NCBI GenBank assembly: GCA_964559535.1
Contig: CAZLIC010000091.1
Span: forward strand, 1-16,252
Source: CAZLIC01 sp964559535
GTDB taxonomy: Bacteria; Pseudomonadota; Alphaproteobacteria; Rhodobacterales; Rhodobacteraceae
Direction: 5' to 3'
Length of the DNA stretch: 16,252 nucleotides
A program made the translations under genes and the position numbers. Under the pieces are notes generated by a model. It searched no databases. It was not told where the DNA came from and saw nothing but the letters and a program-made list of their open reading frames with translations. Below are positions 1 to 6,594 of the stretch, piece by piece; position 1 is the first letter of the stretch; each line of letters opens with the position of its first letter.

Positions 1-1590
1 CGCCTCGTCGAGCAGCAGGATCGGCGCGTCCTTCAGGATGGCGCGCGCCAGCGCGATGCGCTGGCGCTGCCCGCCCGACAGTTTCACCCCGCGTTCGCCC
101 AGATAGGCCGCGTATCCCTTGCGCCCCTTGTTGTCCTCCATCGCCATGATGAAGCCGTGCGCCTCGGCCGCCCGCGCCGCCGCCTCGACCTCGGCTTCGG
201 TCGCGTCGGGTCGGCCGTAGCGGATGTTGTCGCGGGCCGAGCGGTGGAACATCGCGGTATCCTGCGTGACCATGCCGATCTGGCGGCGCAAGCTTTCCTG
301 CGTCACGCCGCGGACATCGGTGCCGTCGACCAGCACCCGCCCGGTTTCGGTGTCGTAAAGCCGCAACAGCAGCGCCACCAGCGTGGACTTGCCCGCACCC
401 GAGGCGCCCACAATGCCGATCCGTTCGCCCGCTTGCACGGTCAGGTCCACCCCCTGCACGCCGCCTCGCCGCTTGCCATAGGCAAAGGACACACGCTCGA
501 ACCGCACTTCGCCCGTGACCCGCGGCAGGTCGGTGGCATCCGGCGCGTCGGCCAGCGTGTGCGGCACGGCCAGGGTCGTCATGCCGTCCTCGACCTCGCC
601 CACCGAGGTATAGATCGACATCAGGGTGAAGCTGACCCAGCCCGACATCTGCGCAATGCGCATGGCCACGGCCCCCGAGGCGGCAATGGCGCCCGCCGTC
701 GCGCCGCCTTCTGCCCACAGCATCACCGTGCCGCCGATCAAGAGCACCGGCAGCACCCCGGCCAGCGTCATCAGCGAGAAGCGGAACCAGGTGGAGATTT
801 CGCCGAATTCCAGCGAGGCGGTGCGGAAGACCGACATCGCGTCCAGCGCCACGCGGTCCTCGAAGGCGGCATGGGCAAAGAGCTTTACCGTCTTGATGTT
901 GGTGATGGTGTCGACCACCTGCCCCGTCACCATGGCGCGGGCGGCGGCGCGGGCCGAGGAATTGACCCGCACCCGCGGCATGAAGAAGCGGATGAGCCAG
1001 ATGTACGCCACCAGCCAGACGGCCAGCGCCAGCGCGACCCAGGGGTCGATCACCAGAAGGAAGATCACCGAGCCGATCACGCTGGCCAGCGCGAAGAACA
1101 CGGTGTTGATGACTTCGGTCGCCACGTCGGTCACGGCGCGGGCGGCCTGCATCTGCTTGGTGGCAATGCGCCCGGCAAAGTCGTTGTCGAAGAAGGTGAC
1201 GGCCTGCCCCAGCGTCCAGCGGTGCAGGCGGCTCAGCACCAGCGGCAGCACGTTCGGCCCGATGACCACGGCGTTGGTGGCCGAGGAGACACCAAAGGAG
1301 AGCGGTCGCAGGACCAGGTAGAAGGCGAAGAACCACAGGATCAGCGTCAGGTTGTCGGAAAAGAAGGTGGCGGGGCCGGAGCTGACGATGGCATCCACCA
1401 CCCAGCCAAGCAGCAGCGCGCTGACCACCTCGGTCGCCCCGGCCAGCGCCGAGAAGACCCCGGCGACGGCCAGCATCTTCCACGACCCGTCAAGGCACCA
1501 CCGCACGAACGGCCAGAGCTGCCGTGGTGGCGGGCCTTCGGCAGGGGCGAAAGCGTCAATGGTGTCGCCAAGGCGTTGCAGGGCGGTCAT
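1..1590 (-). CDS. ABC exporter half-transporter (TMD-NBD), 3' end cut by window edge
   Basis: Integral inner-membrane ABC exporter subunit that couples ATP hydrolysis to export; the substrate cannot be told from sequence. The first 530 codons are present and in frame to base 1. The N-terminal ~340 residues are the transmembrane domain, with hydrophobic stretches near residues 38-66, 80-98, 160-200 and 265-290. The nucleotide-binding domain follows: Walker A GASGAGKST at 395-403, Q-loop TQD at 442-444, signature LSGGQ at 504-508, Walker B ILLLDEA at the break. About 80 residues, including the H-loop, lie outside. The chosen ATG gives a protein that aligns without gaps to the upstream gene (Walker A and LSGGQ at identical residue numbers); no clear Shine-Dalgarno precedes it. 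It is second in a two-gene operon, 123 bp after its paralogue, so a heterodimer is likely. There is no peptidase-like N-terminal domain, so it does not look like a type I secretion ATPase. Confidence 0.95.
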   Translation of the reverse strand, partial: MTALQRLGDTIDAFAPAEGPPPRQLWPFVRWCLDGSWKMLAVAGVFSALAGATEVVSALLLGWVVDAIVSSGPATFFSDNLTLILWFFAFYLVLRPLSFGVSSATNAVVIGPNVLPLVLSRLHRWTLGQAVTFFDNDFAGRIATKQMQAARAVTDVATEVINTVFFALASVIGSVIFLLVIDPWVALALAVWLVAYIWLIRFFMPRVRVNSSARAAARAMVTGQVVDTITNIKTVKLFAHAAFEDRVALDAMSVFRTASLEFGEISTWFRFSLMTLAGVLPVLLIGGTVMLWAEGGATAGAIAASGAVAMRIAQMSGWVSFTLMSIYTSVGEVEDGMTTLAVPHTLADAPDATDLPRVTGEVRFERVSFAYGKRRGGVQGVDLTVQAGERIGIVGASGAGKSTLVALLLRLYDTETGRVLVDGTDVRGVTQESLRRQIGMVTQDTAMFHRSARDNIRYGRPDATEAEVEAAARAAEAHGFIMAMEDNKGRKGYAAYLGERGVKLSGGQRQRIALARAILKDAPILLLDEA

Positions 1591-1624
1591 GCGGGCAGTT
1601 CTGCGCGACGGAGCAATGTCCGCG

Positions 1625-1651
1625 CCTCCCTCCCACCCTGCGGGGGAGAGG
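1625..1651 (-). repeat. Imperfect inverted repeat in the spacer between the two ABC genes
   Basis: Read on the minus strand, a 10-nt arm beginning CCTCTCCCCC can pair with GGGAGGGAGG across a 7-nt loop, with one mismatch and one G-T wobble. It sits in the 123-bp gap between the two exporter genes. It could be an mRNA-processing or attenuation hairpin that tunes the second gene relative to the first, or a copy of a dispersed intergenic element. There is no T-run, so it is not a classical terminator. Confidence 0.4.
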
Positions 1652-1713
1652 ATGCGCGGGATTCCCGGCCTTCGGCGACCGTCACGGCGTGTCCTTGTCT
1701 GCGGTCTTCCAAT

Positions 1714-3558
1714 CTATTCCGCCGCCTCTTCCAGCCCGATGAACCCGCCCGACTGCCGCGCCCAGAACCGGGCATACAGGCCGTTTCGGGCAATCAGTTC
1801 GGCATGGGTGCCCTGTTCGGCCACGGCACCGTCATCTAGCACCACGATGCGGTCCATTGCGGCAATGGTAGACAGCCGGTGGGCAATGGCAATGACGGTC
1901 TTGCCCTGCATCACGCCATAGAGAGTGGACTGGATCGCCGCCTCGACCTCGCTGTCCAGCGCGCTGGTCGCCTCGTCCAGAATCAGGATCGGCGCGTCCT
2001 TCAGGATGACCCGGGCGATGCCGATGCGCTGGCGCTGCCCGCCCGAGAGTTTCACCCCCCGCTCGCCCACATGCGCGTCGTACCCCTTGCGGCCCTGCGG
2101 GTCTTCCAGCGTCACGATGAAGTCATGCGCCTCGGCCCGTTTCGCGGACTCGACCATCTCGGCCTCGGTGGCGTCGGGGCGACCGTACAGGATGTTGTCG
2201 CGGACGGAACGGTGCAGCAGCGAGGAATCCTGCTGCACCATGCCGATCACCCGGCGCAGGCTGTCCTGCGTGACGCCCGCGATGTCCTGCCCGTCGATCA
2301 AGATTCGCCCCGCCTCGGTGTCGTAGAAGCGCAGCATCAGCTTCACCAGCGTGGACTTGCCCGCGCCAGACCGGCCCACCACGCCCACCTTCTCGCCCGA
2401 CCGGATCGTCAGCGACACGTCGCGCAGGCCGCCCGAGCCGCGGCCGTAATGGTGGTTGACGTTCTGCACCTCGACGCGCCCTTCGGTCAGCTTCAGGTCC
2501 GGGGCACCCGGGCGGTCCACCAGCCCGACGGGATGGGTGATCGTCTCCATCCCCTCTTTCACCACACCAAGGCTCTGCACCAATGAGGTCGTCACCCACA
2601 TGATCCAGTAGGTCATGTTGTTCAGCCGCAGCACCAGCGCGGTGGCGGCGGCCACGGTACCCACGGTGGCCATGCCGTTCAGCCAGAACCAGACGGCAAG
2701 CCCGGTGGTGCCCACGATCATCCAGCCGTTCAGCAGGGTCAGCACGAAGTCCATCTTCACGATGATCCGCATCTCGCGCTTGCTGGCCTCGCGCGCGGTT
2801 TCCATCACCTCGCGCGCGTAGCGCAGTTCGCGGTCGTCATGGGCGAAAAGCTTGACCGCATGGATGTTCGAATAGCTGTCCACCACCCGGCCTGTGATCG
2901 CCGAGCGGGCGTCGGACGAGGCGGTGGAAGCGGGGCCCGCGCGGCGCATGGTCCAGCGGATCAGCAGGACATAGCCCGCAAACCACAGGATCAGCGGGAT
3001 GGTCAGCCGCAGGTCGGCGTCGGCCAGCATCAACAGCGCGCCGACAAAGGTGACGGCGGCAAAGGCCATGGCGTCGAAGGTCTGGAACACCGCCTCGCCC
3101 GCGGCGGTCGGGGTCTGCATGATGCGGTTGGCAATGCGACCGGCGAAGTCACCCTCGAACCAGCCGACGGGCTGGCGCAGGACATGGCGGTGCGCGCGCC
3201 AGCGGACCATCGTGGCGAAGTTCGGCATGATCGTGGAATGCAGCAGGATCACCGACACGGCAACGATCAGCGGCCGCACCAGCAGGACGGCCAGCCCGAC
3301 CAGAACCATTTCGGTCCCGTGGCTGGCCCAGACCTGTGCGGGACTGTCCTGCGCCAGCAGGTCGACCATGCGGCCGACGTACCAGATCATCACCACATCG
3401 GCGATGGCCGCGACAAAGGAAAAGGCGCCGGTGGCCGCAAACACCCAGCGGAAGGGCACAATGAACTGCGCCAGATAGGGCCACAGCCTGCGCTGCGGCA
3501 CGTCGGATGCGGCATAGGTCTCATACGGATCGACAAGGTTTTCGAAGAACCGGAACAT
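1714..3558 (-). CDS. ABC exporter half-transporter (TMD-NBD), MsbA-like
   Basis: Inner-membrane ABC exporter subunit of 614 residues, the normal length for a TMD-NBD half-transporter. The transmembrane domain covers about residues 30-330, including the hydrophobic stretches 38-66, 84-106 and 164-200. The nucleotide-binding domain contains Walker A GRSGAGKST at 395-403, Q-loop QQD at 442-444, LSGGQ at 504-508, Walker B ILILDEATSALD from 524 and the H-loop histidine at 560. All catalytic motifs are intact. An AAAGG lies 8 nt before the ATG. It is the first gene of a minus-strand pair with the gap-free paralogue at 1-1590; such pairs usually form a heterodimer. It diverges from the repeat-protein gene at 4127 across 568 bp. 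Substrate (lipid, drug or peptide) is unknown. The type I secretion function one might expect beside RTX genes is not supported, since HlyD and TolC partners are absent here. Confidence 0.95.
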   Translation of the reverse strand: MFRFFENLVDPYETYAASDVPQRRLWPYLAQFIVPFRWVFAATGAFSFVAAIADVVMIWYVGRMVDLLAQDSPAQVWASHGTEMVLVGLAVLLVRPLIVAVSVILLHSTIMPNFATMVRWRAHRHVLRQPVGWFEGDFAGRIANRIMQTPTAAGEAVFQTFDAMAFAAVTFVGALLMLADADLRLTIPLILWFAGYVLLIRWTMRRAGPASTASSDARSAITGRVVDSYSNIHAVKLFAHDDRELRYAREVMETAREASKREMRIIVKMDFVLTLLNGWMIVGTTGLAVWFWLNGMATVGTVAAATALVLRLNNMTYWIMWVTTSLVQSLGVVKEGMETITHPVGLVDRPGAPDLKLTEGRVEVQNVNHHYGRGSGGLRDVSLTIRSGEKVGVVGRSGAGKSTLVKLMLRFYDTEAGRILIDGQDIAGVTQDSLRRVIGMVQQDSSLLHRSVRDNILYGRPDATEAEMVESAKRAEAHDFIVTLEDPQGRKGYDAHVGERGVKLSGGQRQRIGIARVILKDAPILILDEATSALDSEVEAAIQSTLYGVMQGKTVIAIAHRLSTIAAMDRIVVLDDGAVAEQGTHAELIARNGLYARFWARQSGGFIGLEEAAE

Positions 3559-3863
3559 GGAAGGCGCCTTTCTGCGGGCGGCGTGGTTTGGCGAGGGAAG
3601 GTGGCGGGCGCACAGGCCGCCACATCGGGATCGGACCTGTCAGGGCAGGGTTCGACTGATCCCGTTCTCCATCGCGTTCTCCTTCCGGTGTGACGCCGGA
3701 ATATCCCGTTTCGCCGCCGATGTCACGCCCCGTTGTCGCGCCCGGCGGCGCTTTCCGGCCTTTGCACCGCCTTGCCGCAGGCGCGCCGCTGATTCGCCAA
3801 AGGCAAGGCGCGGTATGTTGACTGCCCTGTGTGACGGCAGGCCACCCGGTCGGACCTTGCCGC

Positions 3864-3887
3864 ACAATTGTCGAAACTGTTGCGACA
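3864..3887. promoter_or_regulatory. Candidate operator: overlapping palindromes ACAATTGT and TGTCG-N9-CGACA
   Basis: ACAATTGT at 3864-3871 is a perfect 8-bp palindrome. Overlapping it, TGTCG (3869-3873) and CGACA (3883-3887) form a 5-bp dyad with a 9-bp spacer, a geometry common for dimeric regulators. It lies in the A/T-richer part of the divergent spacer. No regulator family is identifiable; chance occurrence is possible. Confidence 0.3.
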
Positions 3888-3917
3888 TCACGGCCAATCC
3901 GGGCCGACAGATCAAAT

Positions 3918-3927
3918 TTTGCGCAAA
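3918..3927. promoter_or_regulatory. Perfect 10-bp palindrome TTTGCGCAAA
   Basis: A perfect 10-bp palindrome about 200 bp upstream of the repeat-protein start and about 360 bp upstream of the exporter start, in the A/T-richer part of the divergent spacer. A second short palindrome, GATGCATC, lies at 3948-3955. Either could be part of an operator; function is not shown. Confidence 0.3.
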
Positions 3928-4088
3928 GTTCTGCCGCAATTCTGAACGATGCATCAAGGGGCTCGGGTCGACCCGGCTGTTTCCGAATCGCCCCCTCTGT
4001 CGATGCGAACCCTTCGGGGAATGATTCGCATTTGCCCGTTCCAGTTGACCCGTAAGGGCCGTTTGCCCCTTCCCTGTCCGTGAACCAC

Positions 4089-4107
4089 GTGACCGCTGCC
4101 CGGTCAC
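4089..4107 (+). promoter_or_regulatory. Leader hairpin / operator GTGACCG-N5-CGGTCAC just upstream of the ribosome site
   Basis: A perfect 7-bp inverted repeat with a 5-nt spacer ends five bases before the CAGGAG ribosome-binding site at 4112-4117 of the first repeat-protein gene. In RNA it would form a GC-rich hairpin next to the Shine-Dalgarno; in DNA it is a 19-bp dyad fit for a dimeric repressor. The position suggests control of translation or initiation, but this is inference from structure only. Confidence 0.5.
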
Positions 4108-4126
4108 AATGCAGGAGTGCAAGCCG

Positions 4127-6403
4127 ATGGCCGACGTCATCATCAATCAAACGCTGGATGGAACCACGGGGTTCGACCTGCTTGGCAGGACCTATGCGTG
4201 GGATTCGAACGGAACGCTGGAAGGCGTTTTCCCGGTCATTGCCGAAGGCCAGGACCCGCATGTGCTGAACTTCACGCTGGAAGGTGCACAGGCGCTGATC
4301 CGCATCTTCAGCCTGCTGGCCGATAGCCCCGTCACGCTCAACATGACCGACGTCGATGACGGCGGCCTGCGCCGGATCGACTATCTGCAGCTTGGCGCCG
4401 GGAACTCGACCCTGACGTTCACCACCACGCAGGTCGACGTCATCCGCGGCTTCGGCGGCGGCGAAAGCGCCACGATCACGCTGGGCTTCGCCTCCACCTC
4501 GCTCATCAACCTGTTGTCGGGGGCCAACACGATCAACCTGGGCGGGGGCAACGTCGGGGCGATCCGGCTTGCCTCGGGGGCCGACACGGTGAACGGCGGC
4601 GACGGAAACGTCGACCTGCTGCTGTTGGGCGACGGTGCCAACACGTTCAATGGCGGCAACGGCTTTGTTGCCGCCATCGTCGGCGGCGAGGATGCCGATC
4701 GCATCACTCTGGGCGGCGGGGCAGGCAGCATCATGCTGAGCACCGGCAACAACGTCGTGACCACCGGCGACGGAGAGGTTGGGGCGATCACCGCCGCAGG
4801 CGGCAACAACACCATCACCACCAACGCGGGCGATGTGCGCAGCATCGGCACCGGCGGCGGGCGCGACATCGTCACCGTGAACGGCACGCTGATGGATTCC
4901 ATCGAGCTGCTGGAAGGCACCGACACGCTGACGCTGAATGGTGACGCCTGGGTGCGGCTGGTCGACCTGAACACCGGCACCGGCACGGTGACGGTGAACA
5001 ACAGCTACATCGGGTCGCTGCGGATGCTGGGGAACGACGATACCGTCACCCTCTCGGGCGATGGCTTCATCGACAGCGCCACACTGGGCGATGGTGTGAA
5101 CGTGGTGACCATGGGGGCCGGAACCGGCATCGGGTCCCTGCGGTCGGGCAGCGGCAACGACACGCTGACCATGGACACCGGCGCCGATGTGGTGTCGGTC
5201 GAAATGGGCAACGGCCGCAACGTGGTGACGGTTGCCGCCGACGCCACGGTGGCAACCTACAGCGGCGGCACCGGCGACGACCGCATCACCCTGGCGGGCA
5301 CGGCCACGCTGGGCACCGCCACCGTGGGCGCCGGGTCGAACCGGCTGACCACCGACCTTGGCCATGTCGACAGCTGGTTCTCGAACGACGGCAACAACAC
5401 GCTGACCATCGGCGCGGGCGGCATCGGCCAGGTGCTGCTGGTCGGGTCGGGCAACACGCAGGTCGTCACCGCCACCGGCTATGTCGGCAGCCTGACCATC
5501 ACCGATGCCTCCACGTCGAACGTCACGCTGAACGGCGGCGGCGGCACCGTCGAACTGGGCGGCAACAGCGACAGCCTGACCACCGGCAGCGGCCGCGTCG
5601 GTGTCATCCTGACCGGCCTCGGCAACGACACGCTGGCCATCGGCAACGGCGGCGCGGATGCCATCCAGACGGGCAGCGGGCGCGACACCGTCACCACCGG
5701 CAGCGGCCTGGTCGAATCGATTTCGACCGGGACCGAAGGCGACACGGTCACGCTGGGTACCGGCGGGGCCGAGGTGGTGCGGCTGGGCGGGGGCGACGAC
5801 AGCGTGACGATGTCGGTCAACACCGGCACCGATCCCCTGGTCCTGCGTGGCGGCACCGGCATCGACACGGCCAGCTTCGCCACCTCGGCGGGCGCGGTGT
5901 TCGTGTCGCTGGCGGTTGGCGATGGCGCGCAGCAGTCGGGCGGGGCGGGCCTTGTCAGCCTTCTGGGGTTCGAAAACCTGACGGGCGGCATCGGCGACGA
6001 CAGCCTGACCGGCAACGACGGTGCCAACCGGCTGACCGGCGGGGCGGGCGGCGACGTGCTGACCGGCGGCCTTGGCAACGACACGCTGGACGGCGGCGAC
6101 GGCGCCGACCTGATCGACGGCGGCGACGGCAACGACCTGATCCTGGCAGGCAAGGCCTCTGACACGCTGACCGGCGGCGAAGGGCGCGACACCTTCCAGT
6201 TCGACTTCACCAACGGCACCAAGACCATCACCGACTTCGACGATGGCCGCGACCTGATCTCGATGGCCGGGGTGACCGACCTGGCGCAACTGACCTTCAC
6301 CGAAATCGGCGACGACGTGCGCATCACCGGCGGCGGTTTCACCATCGACGTGCTGAACGTCGATGTGGGCGACATGCAGGACGTGGAGAACTTCCTGTTC
6401 TGA
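4127..6403 (+). CDS. Secreted 19/20-residue-repeat beta-solenoid protein with C-terminal RTX block (paralogue 1)
   Basis: A 758-residue acidic, Gly/Thr/Asn/Asp-rich protein with no Sec signal peptide. Residues 1-87 are a non-repetitive domain starting MADVIINQTLDG. Residues 88-551 hold about 24 coils of 19-20 residues (extremes 18-21) with an approximate pattern LGxGNDTVTLGxGxVGSI. Residues 618-690 are canonical RTX nonapeptides (GGxGxDxLx). Residues 691-758 contain a TKTITDFDDGRD segment and end NFLF, a hydrophobic end preceded by acidic residues as in type I secretion signals. The ATG at 4127 is chosen over the in-frame ATG at 4109 because CAGGAG lies 9 nt upstream and the paralogue at 6595 begins at the equivalent residue. 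Likely calcium-stabilised and exported by a type I system not in this window. Function unknown; surface adhesin, matrix or ice-binding protein are possibilities. Confidence 0.9.
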   Translation: MADVIINQTLDGTTGFDLLGRTYAWDSNGTLEGVFPVIAEGQDPHVLNFTLEGAQALIRIFSLLADSPVTLNMTDVDDGGLRRIDYLQLGAGNSTLTFTTTQVDVIRGFGGGESATITLGFASTSLINLLSGANTINLGGGNVGAIRLASGADTVNGGDGNVDLLLLGDGANTFNGGNGFVAAIVGGEDADRITLGGGAGSIMLSTGNNVVTTGDGEVGAITAAGGNNTITTNAGDVRSIGTGGGRDIVTVNGTLMDSIELLEGTDTLTLNGDAWVRLVDLNTGTGTVTVNNSYIGSLRMLGNDDTVTLSGDGFIDSATLGDGVNVVTMGAGTGIGSLRSGSGNDTLTMDTGADVVSVEMGNGRNVVTVAADATVATYSGGTGDDRITLAGTATLGTATVGAGSNRLTTDLGHVDSWFSNDGNNTLTIGAGGIGQVLLVGSGNTQVVTATGYVGSLTITDASTSNVTLNGGGGTVELGGNSDSLTTGSGRVGVILTGLGNDTLAIGNGGADAIQTGSGRDTVTTGSGLVESISTGTEGDTVTLGTGGAEVVRLGGGDDSVTMSVNTGTDPLVLRGGTGIDTASFATSAGAVFVSLAVGDGAQQSGGAGLVSLLGFENLTGGIGDDSLTGNDGANRLTGGAGGDVLTGGLGNDTLDGGDGADLIDGGDGNDLILAGKASDTLTGGEGRDTFQFDFTNGTKTITDFDDGRDLISMAGVTDLAQLTFTEIGDDVRITGGGFTIDVLNVDVGDMQDVENFLF
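4388..5779 (+). repeat. About 24 in-frame coding repeats of 54-63 bp in paralogue 1
   Basis: Codons 88-551 divide into coils, most of 19 or 20 residues. Each contains a G-x-G-[ND]-[ND]-like turn followed by a strand, often x-V-T-x, then a second half ending in an aliphatic residue. The last eight coils before the RTX block run 19,19,20,19,19,19,19,19 residues. The copies are diverged at DNA level, which points to old duplication held by structure rather than recent slippage. Confidence 0.8.
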
Positions 6404-6425
6404 TCCCGGGCATCCGGCAATCCCA

Positions 6426-6453
6426 GGGCGCCGCGGGGCAATCCGCGGCGCCC
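6426..6453 (+). terminator. Perfect 11-bp-stem hairpin between the two repeat-protein genes
   Basis: GGGCGCCGCGG and CCGCGGCGCCC are perfectly complementary, separated by a 6-nt loop, 22 nt after the stop codon of paralogue 1. The tail TTGTGGTCTT is only moderately T-rich, so it may be a rho-independent terminator, a 3' stabilising hairpin or both. It could lower transcription of the second paralogue relative to the first. Confidence 0.7.
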
Positions 6454-6500
6454 TTGTGGTCTTATCCACAGGGTATGTGGTCAACCATACGCCTGGGCTG

Positions 6501-6506
6501 TTGACG
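6501..6506 (+). promoter_or_regulatory. Possible -35 element TTGACG upstream of paralogue 2
   Basis: TTGACG lies about 90 bp before the start of the second repeat-protein gene and beyond the hairpin at 6426-6453. This would let paralogue 2 have its own promoter. No good -10 box is seen at the usual spacing (the sequence 17 nt on is TTCCCT), so the call is weak. Confidence 0.2.
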
Positions 6507-6594
6507 AAGCCAAAGGCATGCAATTCCCTGCTTCCCAGCCACTTCCCGGCAACCCGGCATTTCCGCCGACCCGTGTGCTGGCAGGGAGGGCTGC

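Larger units (their letters stand above)
3559..4126. other. Divergent intergenic region between ABC exporter operon and repeat-protein genes
   Basis: A 568-bp stretch without a convincing gene. Frames that stay open through it have arginine/proline-rich shadow-like translations and no ribosome site. It must hold the promoters for the minus-strand exporter pair and the plus-strand gene at 4127. The stretch around 3860-3960 is visibly richer in A and T than its surroundings and contains several short palindromes, annotated separately. I could not fix a convincing -35/-10 pair by eye. Confidence 0.6.

Noticed and set aside
157..1839. A 560-codon plus-strand open frame opposite the ABC exporter genes
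   Set aside because: The translation is His/Arg/Gly-rich with no recognisable domain. The minus strand encodes an intact ABC exporter with all expected motifs.
1..3558. The ABC pair as the type I secretion exporter for the neighbouring RTX-like proteins
   Set aside because: Neither visible protein has the N-terminal peptidase-like domain seen in many such exporters, both are MsbA-like half-transporters, and no membrane fusion protein or TolC gene is adjacent.
3557..4024. A 155-codon plus-strand frame in the divergent spacer
   Set aside because: Arg/Pro/Cys-rich translation, no ribosome site, and a start overlapping the leader of the exporter gene.
3521..6523. A 1000-codon open frame on the minus strand opposite the first repeat-protein gene
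   Set aside because: It is the antisense of a GC-rich repetitive gene, has a low-complexity Ala/Val/Gln/Arg translation and covers the divergent spacer. The plus-strand protein has clear domains, paralogy and a ribosome site.
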